NCBI GenBank assembly: GCA_002786355.1
Contig: PGCO01000013.1
Span: 372,001 to 436,000, forward strand
Reading direction: 5' to 3'
Length of the DNA: 64,000 bases
From: Sediminibacterium sp. FEMGT703S
GTDB lineage: Bacteria; Bacteroidota; Bacteroidia; Chitinophagales; Chitinophagaceae
Part shown: piece by piece, positions 49,306 to 57,973 of the stretch
Layout: the number at the start of each line of letters is the position of its first letter
Position numbering within the stretch: the stretch's first letter is position 1
Made by a program: the position numbers and the translations under genes
The notes under the pieces: model-generated
What the model was told of the DNA's origin: nothing
Databases searched by the model: none
What the model saw: only the letters and a program-made list of their open reading frames with translations

Positions 49306-49383
49306 AGCAACACAAATTTAATCTTAGTACGACTTTGTTTGGAAGGGTTTTATCCACAAAATGGGCAGAAATTGGAGTAAGTA

Positions 49384-50943
49384 TTAAGCTTTTGATTCCA
49401 TTTTAATTAAGGGGACAATCATTTCCTCTAAACTAATCCCACCATGTTGAAAACTGTTTTTATAATAGTTTACATAATGGTTATAGTTATTGGGATAGCA
49501 TAAAAACCCATCTTCCTTAGCAAAAATAAAGGAAGAATTAATTGTTGGCACTGGCAATCCAGCTTTTAATGGGTCTCTAAATGCTAATACTTCCTTTTCA
49601 TCATAGTTTAGATTTCTGCCATGTTTATACCTCAAATTGGTAGTTGTTTGCTTGTCGCCAATTACTTTATGCGGAGTTTTAACTCGAACACTTCCATGGT
49701 CGGTTGCCAAAACAATTTTTATTTTTTTATCTGCAATTTTCTTTAAAGCCTGATGAAGCGGGCTATGCTCAAACCAACTCTTGGTCAAACTTCGATAACT
49801 GGCTTCGTCGCTAGCCAACTCTTTTAACACTTCCATTTCGGTTCTTGCATGGCTGAGCATGTCAACAAAATTATAAACAATTACATTCAAGGAGTTTCCC
49901 AATAAATTATGGATATTATTAACCAATTGTTGCCCATCTTGGTGATTCAAAATTTTATGGTAACTAAACTTTATCCCATCTTTTTTTAAACGCTTTAATT
50001 GGGCTGCTAAAAACTCCTGCTCATGTAAGTTTTTACCTCCCTCCTCTTCATCGTTTTTCCACAACGCAGGAAACTTCTTTTCGATTTCTACAGGCATCAT
50101 CCCAGCAAAAATGGCGTTGCGGCAATATTGAGTAGCAGTAGGTAGAATAGAATAAAAACTTTCTTCTTCGGTAACCCTAAAACTTTCAGCAAATATGGGC
50201 TCAATAGCTTTCCATTGATCATATCTCAGATTATCAATTAAGATAAAAAACAAAGGAATATCTGGCTCTAAATGAGGCAATACTTTAAACTGAAATAATT
50301 GATGACTCATGATAGGCGCATCAGCAGCAGCGGACGCAACCCATTTTTCATAATTTTTAGAAATGAATTTTCCAAAAGCAGCATTGGCCTCCTTTTTCTG
50401 ATTAAAAAAAATCTCTTGCATTTCTGGGCTGTCGCTTTTCTCCATTTCTAGTTCCCAATACACTAGTTTTTTATACAATTCCATCCACTCTTGATAATCA
50501 GGATTACCAGAAAGTGCCATAAACAATTCACTAAATTGTTGCTGATACGAAACCGTCGTTTTTTCGGCAACCAGCCGTTTATTATCTATGATTTTTTTTA
50601 AACTCAGCAATACCTGATTGGGATTCACAGGCTTAATTAAATAGTCTGCAATTTGGCTTCCAATGGCTTCATCCATTAGGTTCTCTGTTTCATTTTTAGT
50701 AATGAGTACAATTGGAAGCCGCTGATTCAATTGCTTGATTCGGGTAAGGGTTTCTAGCCCAGTAATCCCTGGCATACTCTCATCCATCAAAACAACATCA
50801 ACCGTATGGTGTTGAATATACTCAATAGCATCATACCCATTGGTGAGCGTATGAACTTGGTACCCTTTGTTCTCCAAAAATATTTTTTGTGATTGCAGAC
50901 TTTCAATTTCGTCGTCTACCCATAATATCTGTGCGATTGCCAT
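49384..50943 (-). CDS. porX: Response regulator with PglZ domain (PorX)
   Basis: A 519-residue two-part protein: a receiver domain (VDDE acidic pair, phospho-acceptor Asp54 in VLMDESMP, Lys in YLIKPVNP) and a long PglZ/alkaline-phosphatase-like domain with ILIDNLRYDQW, TATQYCRNAIFAGMMP and LATDHGSVR metal motifs. PorX governs type IX secretion with PorY and sigma factors and has nucleotide phosphodiesterase activity in studied members. The partner kinase PorY is not in the window. A T9SS client is seen at 22-25.8 kb. Divergent from the HD hydrolase gene, 68 bases apart. Confidence 0.9.
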   Translation of the reverse strand: MAIAQILWVDDEIESLQSQKIFLENKGYQVHTLTNGYDAIEYIQHHTVDVVLMDESMPGITGLETLTRIKQLNQRLPIVLITKNETENLMDEAIGSQIADYLIKPVNPNQVLLSLKKIIDNKRLVAEKTTVSYQQQFSELFMALSGNPDYQEWMELYKKLVYWELEMEKSDSPEMQEIFFNQKKEANAAFGKFISKNYEKWVASAAADAPIMSHQLFQFKVLPHLEPDIPLFFILIDNLRYDQWKAIEPIFAESFRVTEEESFYSILPTATQYCRNAIFAGMMPVEIEKKFPALWKNDEEEGGKNLHEQEFLAAQLKRLKKDGIKFSYHKILNHQDGQQLVNNIHNLLGNSLNVIVYNFVDMLSHARTEMEVLKELASDEASYRSLTKSWFEHSPLHQALKKIADKKIKIVLATDHGSVRVKTPHKVIGDKQTTTNLRYKHGRNLNYDEKEVLAFRDPLKAGLPVPTINSSFIFAKEDGFLCYPNNYNHYVNYYKNSFQHGGISLEEMIVPLIKMESKA

Positions 50944-51011
50944 ATTGCTAAGCTATTTATAATTTTGTTTGAAGTTCTAAATACTACCTTTATTAACAAT
51001 TCAGCAACAGC

Positions 51012-52226
51012 ATGGCCAATCCAAAAAGAAAAATTATTAACGACCCAGTTTATGGATTTATCACCATTAGCCATCCCTTAATCTTTTCAATAATAGCCCA
51101 TCCATTTTATCAACGCTTAAGAAGGATTCAACAAATGGCTATGGCTCAACTGGTTTATCCAGGGGCTGTTCATACCCGATTGCATCATTCTTTGGGTGCC
51201 TATCACCTCATGTGTAATGTAGTAAATGAACTGAGGAGCAAAGAAATAGAAATAACTAAAGAAGAAGAAATTGCCGTAAAAGCGGCCATTTTATTGCATG
51301 ATATAGGACATGGCCCTTTTTCGCACGCCTTAGAACATGAGCTGGTACTTGGCGTTCATCACGAAGACCTTTCATTACAGATCATGCAACTCATGAACAA
51401 TGAATTGAACGGTCAGCTAGGTCTTGCCATTGATATTTTCACTAATCAATACCATAAACCCTTTCTACATCAGTTAATCAGTGGCCAATTAGATGTAGAC
51501 AGAATGGACTATTTAAGCAGAGATAGTTTTTTCTCTGGAGTAAGCGAAGGAGTGATTGGATACGATCGAATTTTAAAAATGTTGACGGTACACCATGGAC
51601 AGTTAATGGTAGAAGAAAAGGGGATTTATAGCGTTGAAAAATTCTTAGTTGCCAGAAGACAAATGTATTGGCAGGTTTACTTACACAAAACCGTTTTATC
51701 TGCCGAAAAAATGTTGGTGAAAATTATTCAAAGAGTAAGAACCATATACCATGCCAATCAAAAAAGTTTGGCAACAGGATCTGAGGTAGACTTTTTTCTT
51801 GGAACATTCAATGGACCAATGAATACAGATACCATCAAACGTTTTTGTTTAATGGACGATTTTGACGTAATCAGTGCAATTAAAAAATGGAGTACTCATT
51901 CAGACAAAGTACTCTCTTTGCTTTGTACCAGATTGCTTAATCGTTCCATTTACAAAACCAGCATTCAAGCAACACCCTTTGAATCTTCGTTTATTGAAGC
52001 AAAAAAGCAACAAGTCATGAAGCAATTTGATGTAAACGAAGAAGAAGCAAATTTCCTTTGTTTTACAGGGATTGCAACCAATACCACCTACCAAAGCAAA
52101 GAAGAAAAAATAAATATTCTATACAAAGATGGAACTGTAAAAGATATAACTGAAGTAGATAATTCAATGATACAGCAAAATCTTTCGTCTCAGGTAAAAA
52201 AATTTTACATTTGTCTGTTAACCTAA
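51012..52226 (+). CDS. HD-domain phosphohydrolase
   Basis: A 404-residue metal-dependent HD hydrolase. The metal ligands are in TRLHHSLGAYHLM, LLHDIGHGPFSHALEH and DVDRMDYLSRDSFFSG, the pattern of the dNTPase/SAMHD1-like group. Substrate could be deoxynucleotide triphosphates or other nucleotides; unproved. It is the first gene of the run to lpxD (9 bases apart) and this position next to lpxD is familiar in Bacteroidota. ATG at 51012. Confidence 0.84.
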   Translation: MANPKRKIINDPVYGFITISHPLIFSIIAHPFYQRLRRIQQMAMAQLVYPGAVHTRLHHSLGAYHLMCNVVNELRSKEIEITKEEEIAVKAAILLHDIGHGPFSHALEHELVLGVHHEDLSLQIMQLMNNELNGQLGLAIDIFTNQYHKPFLHQLISGQLDVDRMDYLSRDSFFSGVSEGVIGYDRILKMLTVHHGQLMVEEKGIYSVEKFLVARRQMYWQVYLHKTVLSAEKMLVKIIQRVRTIYHANQKSLATGSEVDFFLGTFNGPMNTDTIKRFCLMDDFDVISAIKKWSTHSDKVLSLLCTRLLNRSIYKTSIQATPFESSFIEAKKQQVMKQFDVNEEEANFLCFTGIATNTTYQSKEEKINILYKDGTVKDITEVDNSMIQQNLSSQVKKFYICLLT

Positions 52227-52235
52227 CCCACTTTT

Positions 52236-53288
52236 ATGCAGTTTAGCGCGGCTCAGATTGGATTAATGATCAATGGTACTATTGAAGGAGATGCCAATGC
52301 AATGGTTGTTTCTTTTGGAAAAATTGAAGAAGCAAAACCTTCTCAAATCTCTTTTCTTGCGAATCCTAAATACGAAGACTATTTGTATTCAACTGAAGCA
52401 TCAGTGGTAATTGTGAACCAATCATTACAATTAAAAGCACCTGTTAAAGCAACCCTGATAAGGGTTCCGGATGCTTACAGTGCATTTGCAGTTTTAATGA
52501 CTAAGTACCAAGAAATGGCTGCCAATCAATTAACAGGGATTCAAACTCCTAGTCATATTGCTAGTTCGGCCAGTATGGGGGATTCGGTTTATATAGGTGC
52601 ATTTGTTTTTGTTAGTGATCAAGTGAAAATTGGACACAATAGTAAAATATATCCAGGTGTTTATTTAGGAGACCGAGTAACAGTGGGTGAGAACACAACC
52701 ATTTATCCTGGCGTTAAAATTTACAAAGACTGTGTAATTGGGAACAATGTAATTGTTCATGCAGGTGTGGTAATAGGAAGTGACGGTTTTGGATTTGCGC
52801 CACAGGCGGATGGAAGCTTTACTAAAGTTCCTCAATTGGGGAATGTAGTAGTGGAAGATTTTGTAGAAATAGGTGCCAATACAACTATTGACCGAGCCAC
52901 CATGGGTTCTACCATCATTAAAAAAGGAGCTAAAATTGATAACCTTGTGCAAATCGCTCATAATGTTGAAATTGGAAGCAATACAGTTATTGCAGCACAA
53001 TCTGGCATTAGCGGCAGTAGTAAAGTAGGCAAATATGTTATGATGGGTGGACAAACAGGGGTTGCTGGCCATTTGAGTATTGCTGATGGAACCAAAATTG
53101 GGGGAAGAAGCGGCATTACCAAAACGATTAAAGAGCCCAATAAATCAGTCAATGGTTACCCTGCTTTTGATTATACCAGCTCATTAAGGGTTCAAGCAGC
53201 AACCCGTAATTTACCCGAAACAGAAAAAAGGTTACAAACCTTAGAAAAAATGGTTGCTCAACTACTTTCTGAAAGGGTTAAACCCTAA
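52236..53288 (+). CDS. lpxD: UDP-3-O-(3-hydroxyacyl)glucosamine N-acyltransferase
   Basis: A 350-residue left-handed beta-helix enzyme of lipid A synthesis. After an N-terminal domain ([14 protein letters not shown]) come many hexapeptide repeats (for instance [36 protein letters not shown]). The catalytic histidine is in [10 protein letters not shown]. It adds the N-linked acyl chain. The C-terminal helix ([14 protein letters not shown]) closes the trimer. Followed by lpxC-fabZ after 54 bases. Confidence 0.95.
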   Translation: MQFSAAQIGLMINGTIEGDANAMVVSFGKIEEAKPSQISFLANPKYEDYLYSTEASVVIVNQSLQLKAPVKATLIRVPDAYSAFAVLMTKYQEMAANQLTGIQTPSHIASSASMGDSVYIGAFVFVSDQVKIGHNSKIYPGVYLGDRVTVGENTTIYPGVKIYKDCVIGNNVIVHAGVVIGSDGFGFAPQADGSFTKVPQLGNVVVEDFVEIGANTTIDRATMGSTIIKKGAKIDNLVQIAHNVEIGSNTVIAAQSGISGSSKVGKYVMMGGQTGVAGHLSIADGTKIGGRSGITKTIKEPNKSVNGYPAFDYTSSLRVQAATRNLPETEKRLQTLEKMVAQLLSERVKP

Positions 53289-53342
53289 TATGAGGTTAAA
53301 CCATCGGGATGACTTAATTTCGCAGACTTAAAGCGCGGAACC

Positions 53343-54755
53343 ATGGACATGAACTTTAATCCCGAGAAACAACATACTTTAACTCAACCAATTCACATTA
53401 GTGGTACTGGGTTGCATACTGGCGTTTTAGTAGATATGATACTAAAGCCTGCCAATCCTGGATTTGGCATGCAGTTTCAGCGTACGGATTTGCCGAATAA
53501 ACCCATCATTAAAGCTGATTGTGATTTAGTGACCGATACCAGTAGGGGTACTACCCTACAAGTAGGTGATGCCAAAGTAAGTACAGTTGAACATATTTTA
53601 GCTGCTCTAGTAGGCATGGGGGTAGACAATGTATTAATTGAAGTAAACGGACCGGAAATTCCCATCATGGATGGAAGTTCTGCTCCCTTTATTGCATTGA
53701 TTGAAGAAAAAGGGGTATCAGAACAGGATGCTGCTAAAATATGGTATAGTTTAGATGAGAATATTTACCATTATGATGAAGGCAAAAGGGTTGAAATGGT
53801 TGCCTTGCCTGCAATGGACTATCAAATAACCACTTTGATTGATTTTAATAGCCCAGTTCTTGGAACCCAACATGCTGGTTTAAAAACCATCAAAGACTTT
53901 AAAACAGAAATTGCACCCTGCAGAACATTTTGCTTTTTACATGAGTTAGAAATGTTATTAGACAATGATCTAATCAAGGGAGGGGATATCAATAATGCAA
54001 TTGTAGTAGTTGACAAACCTATTACTGATGCAGAAATGACTCGTTTGGCTAAGATTTTTAAGAAGGAAGAAATTGCGGTTAAAAGTGAAGGGTATTTAAA
54101 TAATTTAGAATTAAGATTCCCTAATGAACCTGCCAGACACAAATTATTAGATGTGGTGGGTGATCTTGCTTTAATTGGGTACCCTATCAAAGCAAGAATT
54201 ATTGCCAATAGACCAGGACATAGTTCTAACGTTGAGTTTGCTAAAAAAATTAAACAGTATATCAAAAAGAACAAGCATGTAAAAGGGGTTCCTACCTATG
54301 ACCCAACTGTTCCTCCCGTCTATACTTTAGAACAAATAGAAAAAACCTTACCCCATAGACATCCATTTTTATTAGTAGATAAAATCATTGAATTAACAGA
54401 CACTTATATTGTTGGCATCAAGAATGTAAGTTTTAATGAATGGTTTTTTCCTGGACATTTTCCTGGAAACCCGGTAATGCCAGGTGTTCTTCAAATTGAG
54501 GCTTTAGCTCAAACTGGAGGTATTCTTTGCATCAATTCAATGCCAGAGGGCAAATACGATACGTACTTTTTAAAAATAGACAATTGTAAATTCAAACAAA
54601 TGGTAAGACCAGGTGATACCATGGTATTGAAATTAGAATTTTTAGGCCCTATCAGAAGAGGTATTTGTGAAATGAGAGGTACGGTTTATGTAGGGGGGAA
54701 AGTAGCTACCGAAGCAGACTTGGTAGCACAGGTTGTTAGGAGAGCAGACAGCTAA
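53343..54755 (+). CDS. lpxC-fabZ: Bifunctional LpxC-FabZ fusion
   Basis: A 470-residue fusion. Residues 1-300 are the LpxC deacetylase, the committed step of lipid A synthesis: zinc ligands His in STVEHILAAL, and the ARHKLLDVVGDLALIG stretch, with catalytic His in RPGHSSN. Residues 320-470 are FabZ, the 3-hydroxyacyl-ACP dehydratase, with LPHRHPFLLVDK, HFPGNPVMPGVLQIEALAQTGG. The fusion is usual for Bacteroidota and links acyl-chain supply to lipid A. ATG at 53343 (or the in-frame ATG two codons later). It lies between lpxD and lpxA. Confidence 0.96.
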   Translation: MDMNFNPEKQHTLTQPIHISGTGLHTGVLVDMILKPANPGFGMQFQRTDLPNKPIIKADCDLVTDTSRGTTLQVGDAKVSTVEHILAALVGMGVDNVLIEVNGPEIPIMDGSSAPFIALIEEKGVSEQDAAKIWYSLDENIYHYDEGKRVEMVALPAMDYQITTLIDFNSPVLGTQHAGLKTIKDFKTEIAPCRTFCFLHELEMLLDNDLIKGGDINNAIVVVDKPITDAEMTRLAKIFKKEEIAVKSEGYLNNLELRFPNEPARHKLLDVVGDLALIGYPIKARIIANRPGHSSNVEFAKKIKQYIKKNKHVKGVPTYDPTVPPVYTLEQIEKTLPHRHPFLLVDKIIELTDTYIVGIKNVSFNEWFFPGHFPGNPVMPGVLQIEALAQTGGILCINSMPEGKYDTYFLKIDNCKFKQMVRPGDTMVLKLEFLGPIRRGICEMRGTVYVGGKVATEADLVAQVVRRADS

Positions 54756-54793
54756 AGCAATCAAAATCGTATCTTACCATCGAAACAAAAAAT

Positions 54794-55591
54794 ATGACGC
54801 ATCCTTATACTTATATTGATCCCAATGCACGCATTGCTCCCAATGTAAAAATTGATCCTTTTACAGTAATACATGGTGATGTTCAAGTGGGCGAAGGCAC
54901 TTGGATTGGAAGCAATGTTACCATCATGGATGGCACAAGAATTGGAAAAAATTGTCGCATATTTCCAGGTGCCGTACTGGGTGCTATTCCACAAGACTTA
55001 AAATTTGTGGGAGAAAAAACAACAGTTGAAATTGGTGATCATACTACTATTAGAGAGTTTGTTACCATCAACAGAGGCACAGAAGATAGAGGCAAAACAG
55101 TCATAGGAAATCATTGTTTAATTATGGCTTACAGTCATATTGCGCATGATTGTATTATTGGCAGCCACGTTATTATGAGTAATAGCGTACAAGTAGCAGG
55201 TCACGTAACAGTGGGCGATTGGGCTGTTGTTGGTGGAGTGAGTGCAGTACATCAATTTGTAAATATTGGACAACATACATTTATTGCTGGAGGTAGTTTA
55301 GTAAGCAAAGATGTTCCCCCTTATATAAAAGCTGTTCGAAATCCATTAAGTTATGGAGGTGTAAATAGTGTTGGGTTAAAAAGAAGGGGCTTCCCATTAG
55401 AGCAAATCAATCATATTCTAGACGTATATAGAACAATCTATAACAAGGGATTAAATACTTCTCAAGCGCTAGAATACATAGAAGAAGAATTGCCCGCAAC
55501 TGATGAAAGAGATGAAATTGTAACTTTCATTAGAGAGAGTGGCAGAGGTATTATAAAGCGTTTTACGAAGGGCGCCAACGATGATGAATAA
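54794..55591 (+). CDS. lpxA: Acyl-ACP-UDP-N-acetylglucosamine O-acyltransferase
   Basis: A 265-residue hexapeptide-repeat acyltransferase that performs the first acylation of lipid A. The beta-helix repeats run over residues 5-190, with the active-site histidine in YSHIAHDCIIG and the NSVQVAGHV turn after it; the C-terminal helices hold GLKRRGF and the IYNKGLNTSQALEYI segment. The stop overlaps the next gene's ATG by 11 bases. Third gene of the lpxD, lpxC-fabZ, lpxA run. Confidence 0.96.
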   Translation: MTHPYTYIDPNARIAPNVKIDPFTVIHGDVQVGEGTWIGSNVTIMDGTRIGKNCRIFPGAVLGAIPQDLKFVGEKTTVEIGDHTTIREFVTINRGTEDRGKTVIGNHCLIMAYSHIAHDCIIGSHVIMSNSVQVAGHVTVGDWAVVGGVSAVHQFVNIGQHTFIAGGSLVSKDVPPYIKAVRNPLSYGGVNSVGLKRRGFPLEQINHILDVYRTIYNKGLNTSQALEYIEEELPATDERDEIVTFIRESGRGIIKRFTKGANDDE

Positions 55592-56195
55592 TTATTCCAT
55601 TATTTTGAATAATTGCGGAAAGAAATTTAATCGGGAATGGATATTCCGCAGATTAAATTATCAATTTGATATTGGTAAAGCTTATGCAATAACGGGTCAC
55701 AATGGATCAGGCAAAAGCACTTTATTGCAGTGTATTGCAGGCAACATGAATTTTAATGAAGGCGATATGCAATTGCCCGTAGTTGCCGAAAAACATTTTC
55801 AACACCTATCCATTTGCACTCCCTATTTAGAATTAATTGAAGAAATGACAGGTGCAGAGTTTTTAGCGTTTCATTCAAGCTTTAAACCGCTCACCAAGCA
55901 TCAAACAATGGATGAAATACTTCTTAAAGTAGGATTGAGTAAAGCCGCCAACAAACAAATAAGCAAGTACAGTAGCGGCATGAAACAACGGCTAAAATTG
56001 GCTCAAGCTATTTTTTCTGACACACCATTACTTTTATTGGACGAACCTTGTACGAATCTAGACAAAGAAGGTTATTCTCTTTACCAAAATTTAATACAGG
56101 AAAATTGCACCAATAAAATTGTGATCATCTGCAGCAACGAAGAAGCAGAAATTCATTTCTGTAATGCGCGTATTCATATTAATGATTACAAATAA
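55581..56195 (+). CDS. Stand-alone ABC transporter ATPase
   Basis: A 204-residue ATP-binding protein without permease. Walker A is GHNGSGKST near residue 37, signature YSSGMKQRLKLAQA (a CcmA-like form) and Walker B LLLLDEPCTNLD. It overlaps lpxA by 11 bases, so it is translated with it, which hints at a role in the envelope or lipid A export, but no permease is near. ATG at 55581. Convergent with alanine dehydrogenase, with one base between them. Confidence 0.8.
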   Translation: MMNNYSIILNNCGKKFNREWIFRRLNYQFDIGKAYAITGHNGSGKSTLLQCIAGNMNFNEGDMQLPVVAEKHFQHLSICTPYLELIEEMTGAEFLAFHSSFKPLTKHQTMDEILLKVGLSKAANKQISKYSSGMKQRLKLAQAIFSDTPLLLLDEPCTNLDKEGYSLYQNLIQENCTNKIVIICSNEEAEIHFCNARIHINDYK

Positions 56196-56196
56196 C

Positions 56197-57411
56197 TTAG
56201 CGTCTGCTGGCAATCAGTAAGTTCAAGTCGGTATATTTCAAATCAAATTTCTGACTAATATAAATATCTGTTACAGAACCTTTGAATAAGTATACGCCTT
56301 CCCGAACATTAAACTTATGCCATATCATTTCTTCTAACCCTCCTTCGTCGCTTACTTCTAATAACAATGGCATCAGTACATTACTGATGGCTTGAGAAGC
56401 AGTTCTTGCAAAACCACTAGGAATATTGGGTACGCAATAATGGATTACTCCATGCTTTAAAAAAGTGGGTTCTTCATAACTAGTTAATTCACTGGTTTCA
56501 AAACACCCGCCTCTGTCAATCGCAACGTCAATAATAATACTATTAGGACGCATAGCTGCCACCATTTCCTCTGTCACTACCACAGGAGCTCTTCCATATT
56601 CATTGCTTAATGCCCCCACTGCAACTTCACAGGTTTTTAACTGCTTCGCTAATATGCGTGGTTCTAATACACTGGTCCAAACACGTTGCCCTAAGTTGTT
56701 TTGCATTTGCTTTAGGCGATAAATATTATTATCGAATACTTTTACAGAAGCACCCATTGCTAAAGCATTCCTAGTTGCACATTCACCTACAATACCCGCA
56801 CCAATGATAACTACTTTGGTAGGTGGTATACCACTGATTCCTCCTAATAAAACCCCTTTACCTTCATTAAAGCTGCTCAAGTATTGGCCAGCTATCAACA
56901 TGACCGCACTGCCTGCAATTTCACTCATGCTTCTTACAATAGGATAAGTACCACTATCGTCTTTAAAGTTCTCGAAACTTAATGCAGTAATCCGTTTCGC
57001 CATCATTTTCTCGATAATATCTTTCTTTAATGCAGAATGATGTATTGGAGATATAATGATTTGATTCATTTGCAGCAAAGGGATATCTTCTTCTACAGGC
57101 GGCGCACTCTTTACCAATATGGGGCATTGATAAACTGCAGCGCGATCATATACAATTTGTGCCCCAGCTTCTGAATAATCTCTATCAGAATAATGACTGC
57201 GCTCTCCTGCATTGTGCTCTATGGTAACTATATTCCCATTGGCCACTAATACCCCAACTGCATCGGGAGTTAGCGCAATTCGATTTTCTTGGAACGCTAT
57301 TTCTTTGGGTATGCCAATATGTAATTTTGCCCCAGGTGTTTTAATATCAAGGGTTTCTTCCATTGCTTCATATAAAAGCGAAGGGCTAATACTCGGTTTG
57401 CTGATTGCCAT
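56197..57411 (-). CDS. ald: Alanine dehydrogenase
   Basis: A 404-residue NAD-dependent enzyme that converts L-alanine and pyruvate. The N-terminal substrate domain shows GIPKEIAFQENRIALTPD with its catalytic lysine nearby; the Rossmann fold has VVIIGAGIVGECA, and IIDVAIDRGGCFETS with the YCVPNIPSGFARTAS segment completes the active site. Related transhydrogenase alpha subunits share this fold, but the missing beta gene favours alanine dehydrogenase. ATG at 57411. 60 bases downstream of tsaE on the same strand; tsaE and ald next to each other is a familiar pair in this phylum. Confidence 0.87.
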   Translation of the reverse strand: MAISKPSISPSLLYEAMEETLDIKTPGAKLHIGIPKEIAFQENRIALTPDAVGVLVANGNIVTIEHNAGERSHYSDRDYSEAGAQIVYDRAAVYQCPILVKSAPPVEEDIPLLQMNQIIISPIHHSALKKDIIEKMMAKRITALSFENFKDDSGTYPIVRSMSEIAGSAVMLIAGQYLSSFNEGKGVLLGGISGIPPTKVVIIGAGIVGECATRNALAMGASVKVFDNNIYRLKQMQNNLGQRVWTSVLEPRILAKQLKTCEVAVGALSNEYGRAPVVVTEEMVAAMRPNSIIIDVAIDRGGCFETSELTSYEEPTFLKHGVIHYCVPNIPSGFARTASQAISNVLMPLLLEVSDEGGLEEMIWHKFNVREGVYLFKGSVTDIYISQKFDLKYTDLNLLIASRR

Positions 57412-57471
57412 GTGTAAGGTTAAAGGTTGAAGTTAACAAATTAAGCCAATGCTTAACTGAATACTAGATGG

Positions 57472-57894
57472 CTATATTGCCTCTTCTGGTAAATACAAAC
57501 GCCTAGTTTGGGCATCTAATACCTCTAAATATAAGTGTAGCGTTTCTGGTCCTAATAAATTAGGGGCATTTTCAGGCCATTCAACAAAACAATAAGATCC
57601 GCTATTTAGCAAATCTTCTACGCCTGCATCTATGGCTTCCCCTTCATTTTTGAGGCGGTACCAATCCATATGGTACAAAATGCCAGCATTCGTACTGGAA
57701 TACTCATTCACTATAGCAAATGTGGGGCTACTTAACGCATCACTTGCACCTAAGTGTCTACAAAGCGCATTGATCAAAGTGGTTTTGCCAGCACCCATTG
57801 GTGCATGAAATGCCCAAACCTTGTGTTTTTGGCACTTTTTAAAAAACGCTGCCGCTACTCTTTCTATTTGATCAACGGTGAAAATTGCATCCAT
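57472..57894 (-). CDS. tsaE: tRNA threonylcarbamoyladenosine biosynthesis ATPase TsaE
   Basis: A 140-residue P-loop protein needed with TsaB and TsaD for the t6A modification of tRNAs. The Walker A is in FHAPMGAGKTTLINAL and switch segments SSPTFAIVNEY and HMDWYRL and FVEWPENA are typical. Start ATG at 57894. An open frame goes on to 58146, but this upstream part is antisense to the P-type ATPase gene. Divergent from that gene, 79 bases apart. Confidence 0.92.
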   Translation of the reverse strand: MDAIFTVDQIERVAAAFFKKCQKHKVWAFHAPMGAGKTTLINALCRHLGASDALSSPTFAIVNEYSSTNAGILYHMDWYRLKNEGEAIDAGVEDLLNSGSYCFVEWPENAPNLLGPETLHLYLEVLDAQTRRLYLPEEAI

Positions 57895-57962
57895 GATACA
57901 AAGATAGTTTGCGAAAAGGGAATATAATTCCAAACTCGCAAATGAAGCCGAAAAGGCTTTTG

Positions 57963-57970
57963 TAAATTTG
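57963..57970 (+). promoter_or_regulatory. Putative -7 box abutting the P-type ATPase start
   Basis: TAAATTTG fits TAnnTTTG and ends three bases before the ATG at 57974, which suggests a leaderless transcript if used. No -33 element is evident. Confidence 0.35.
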
Positions 57971-57973
57971 GGT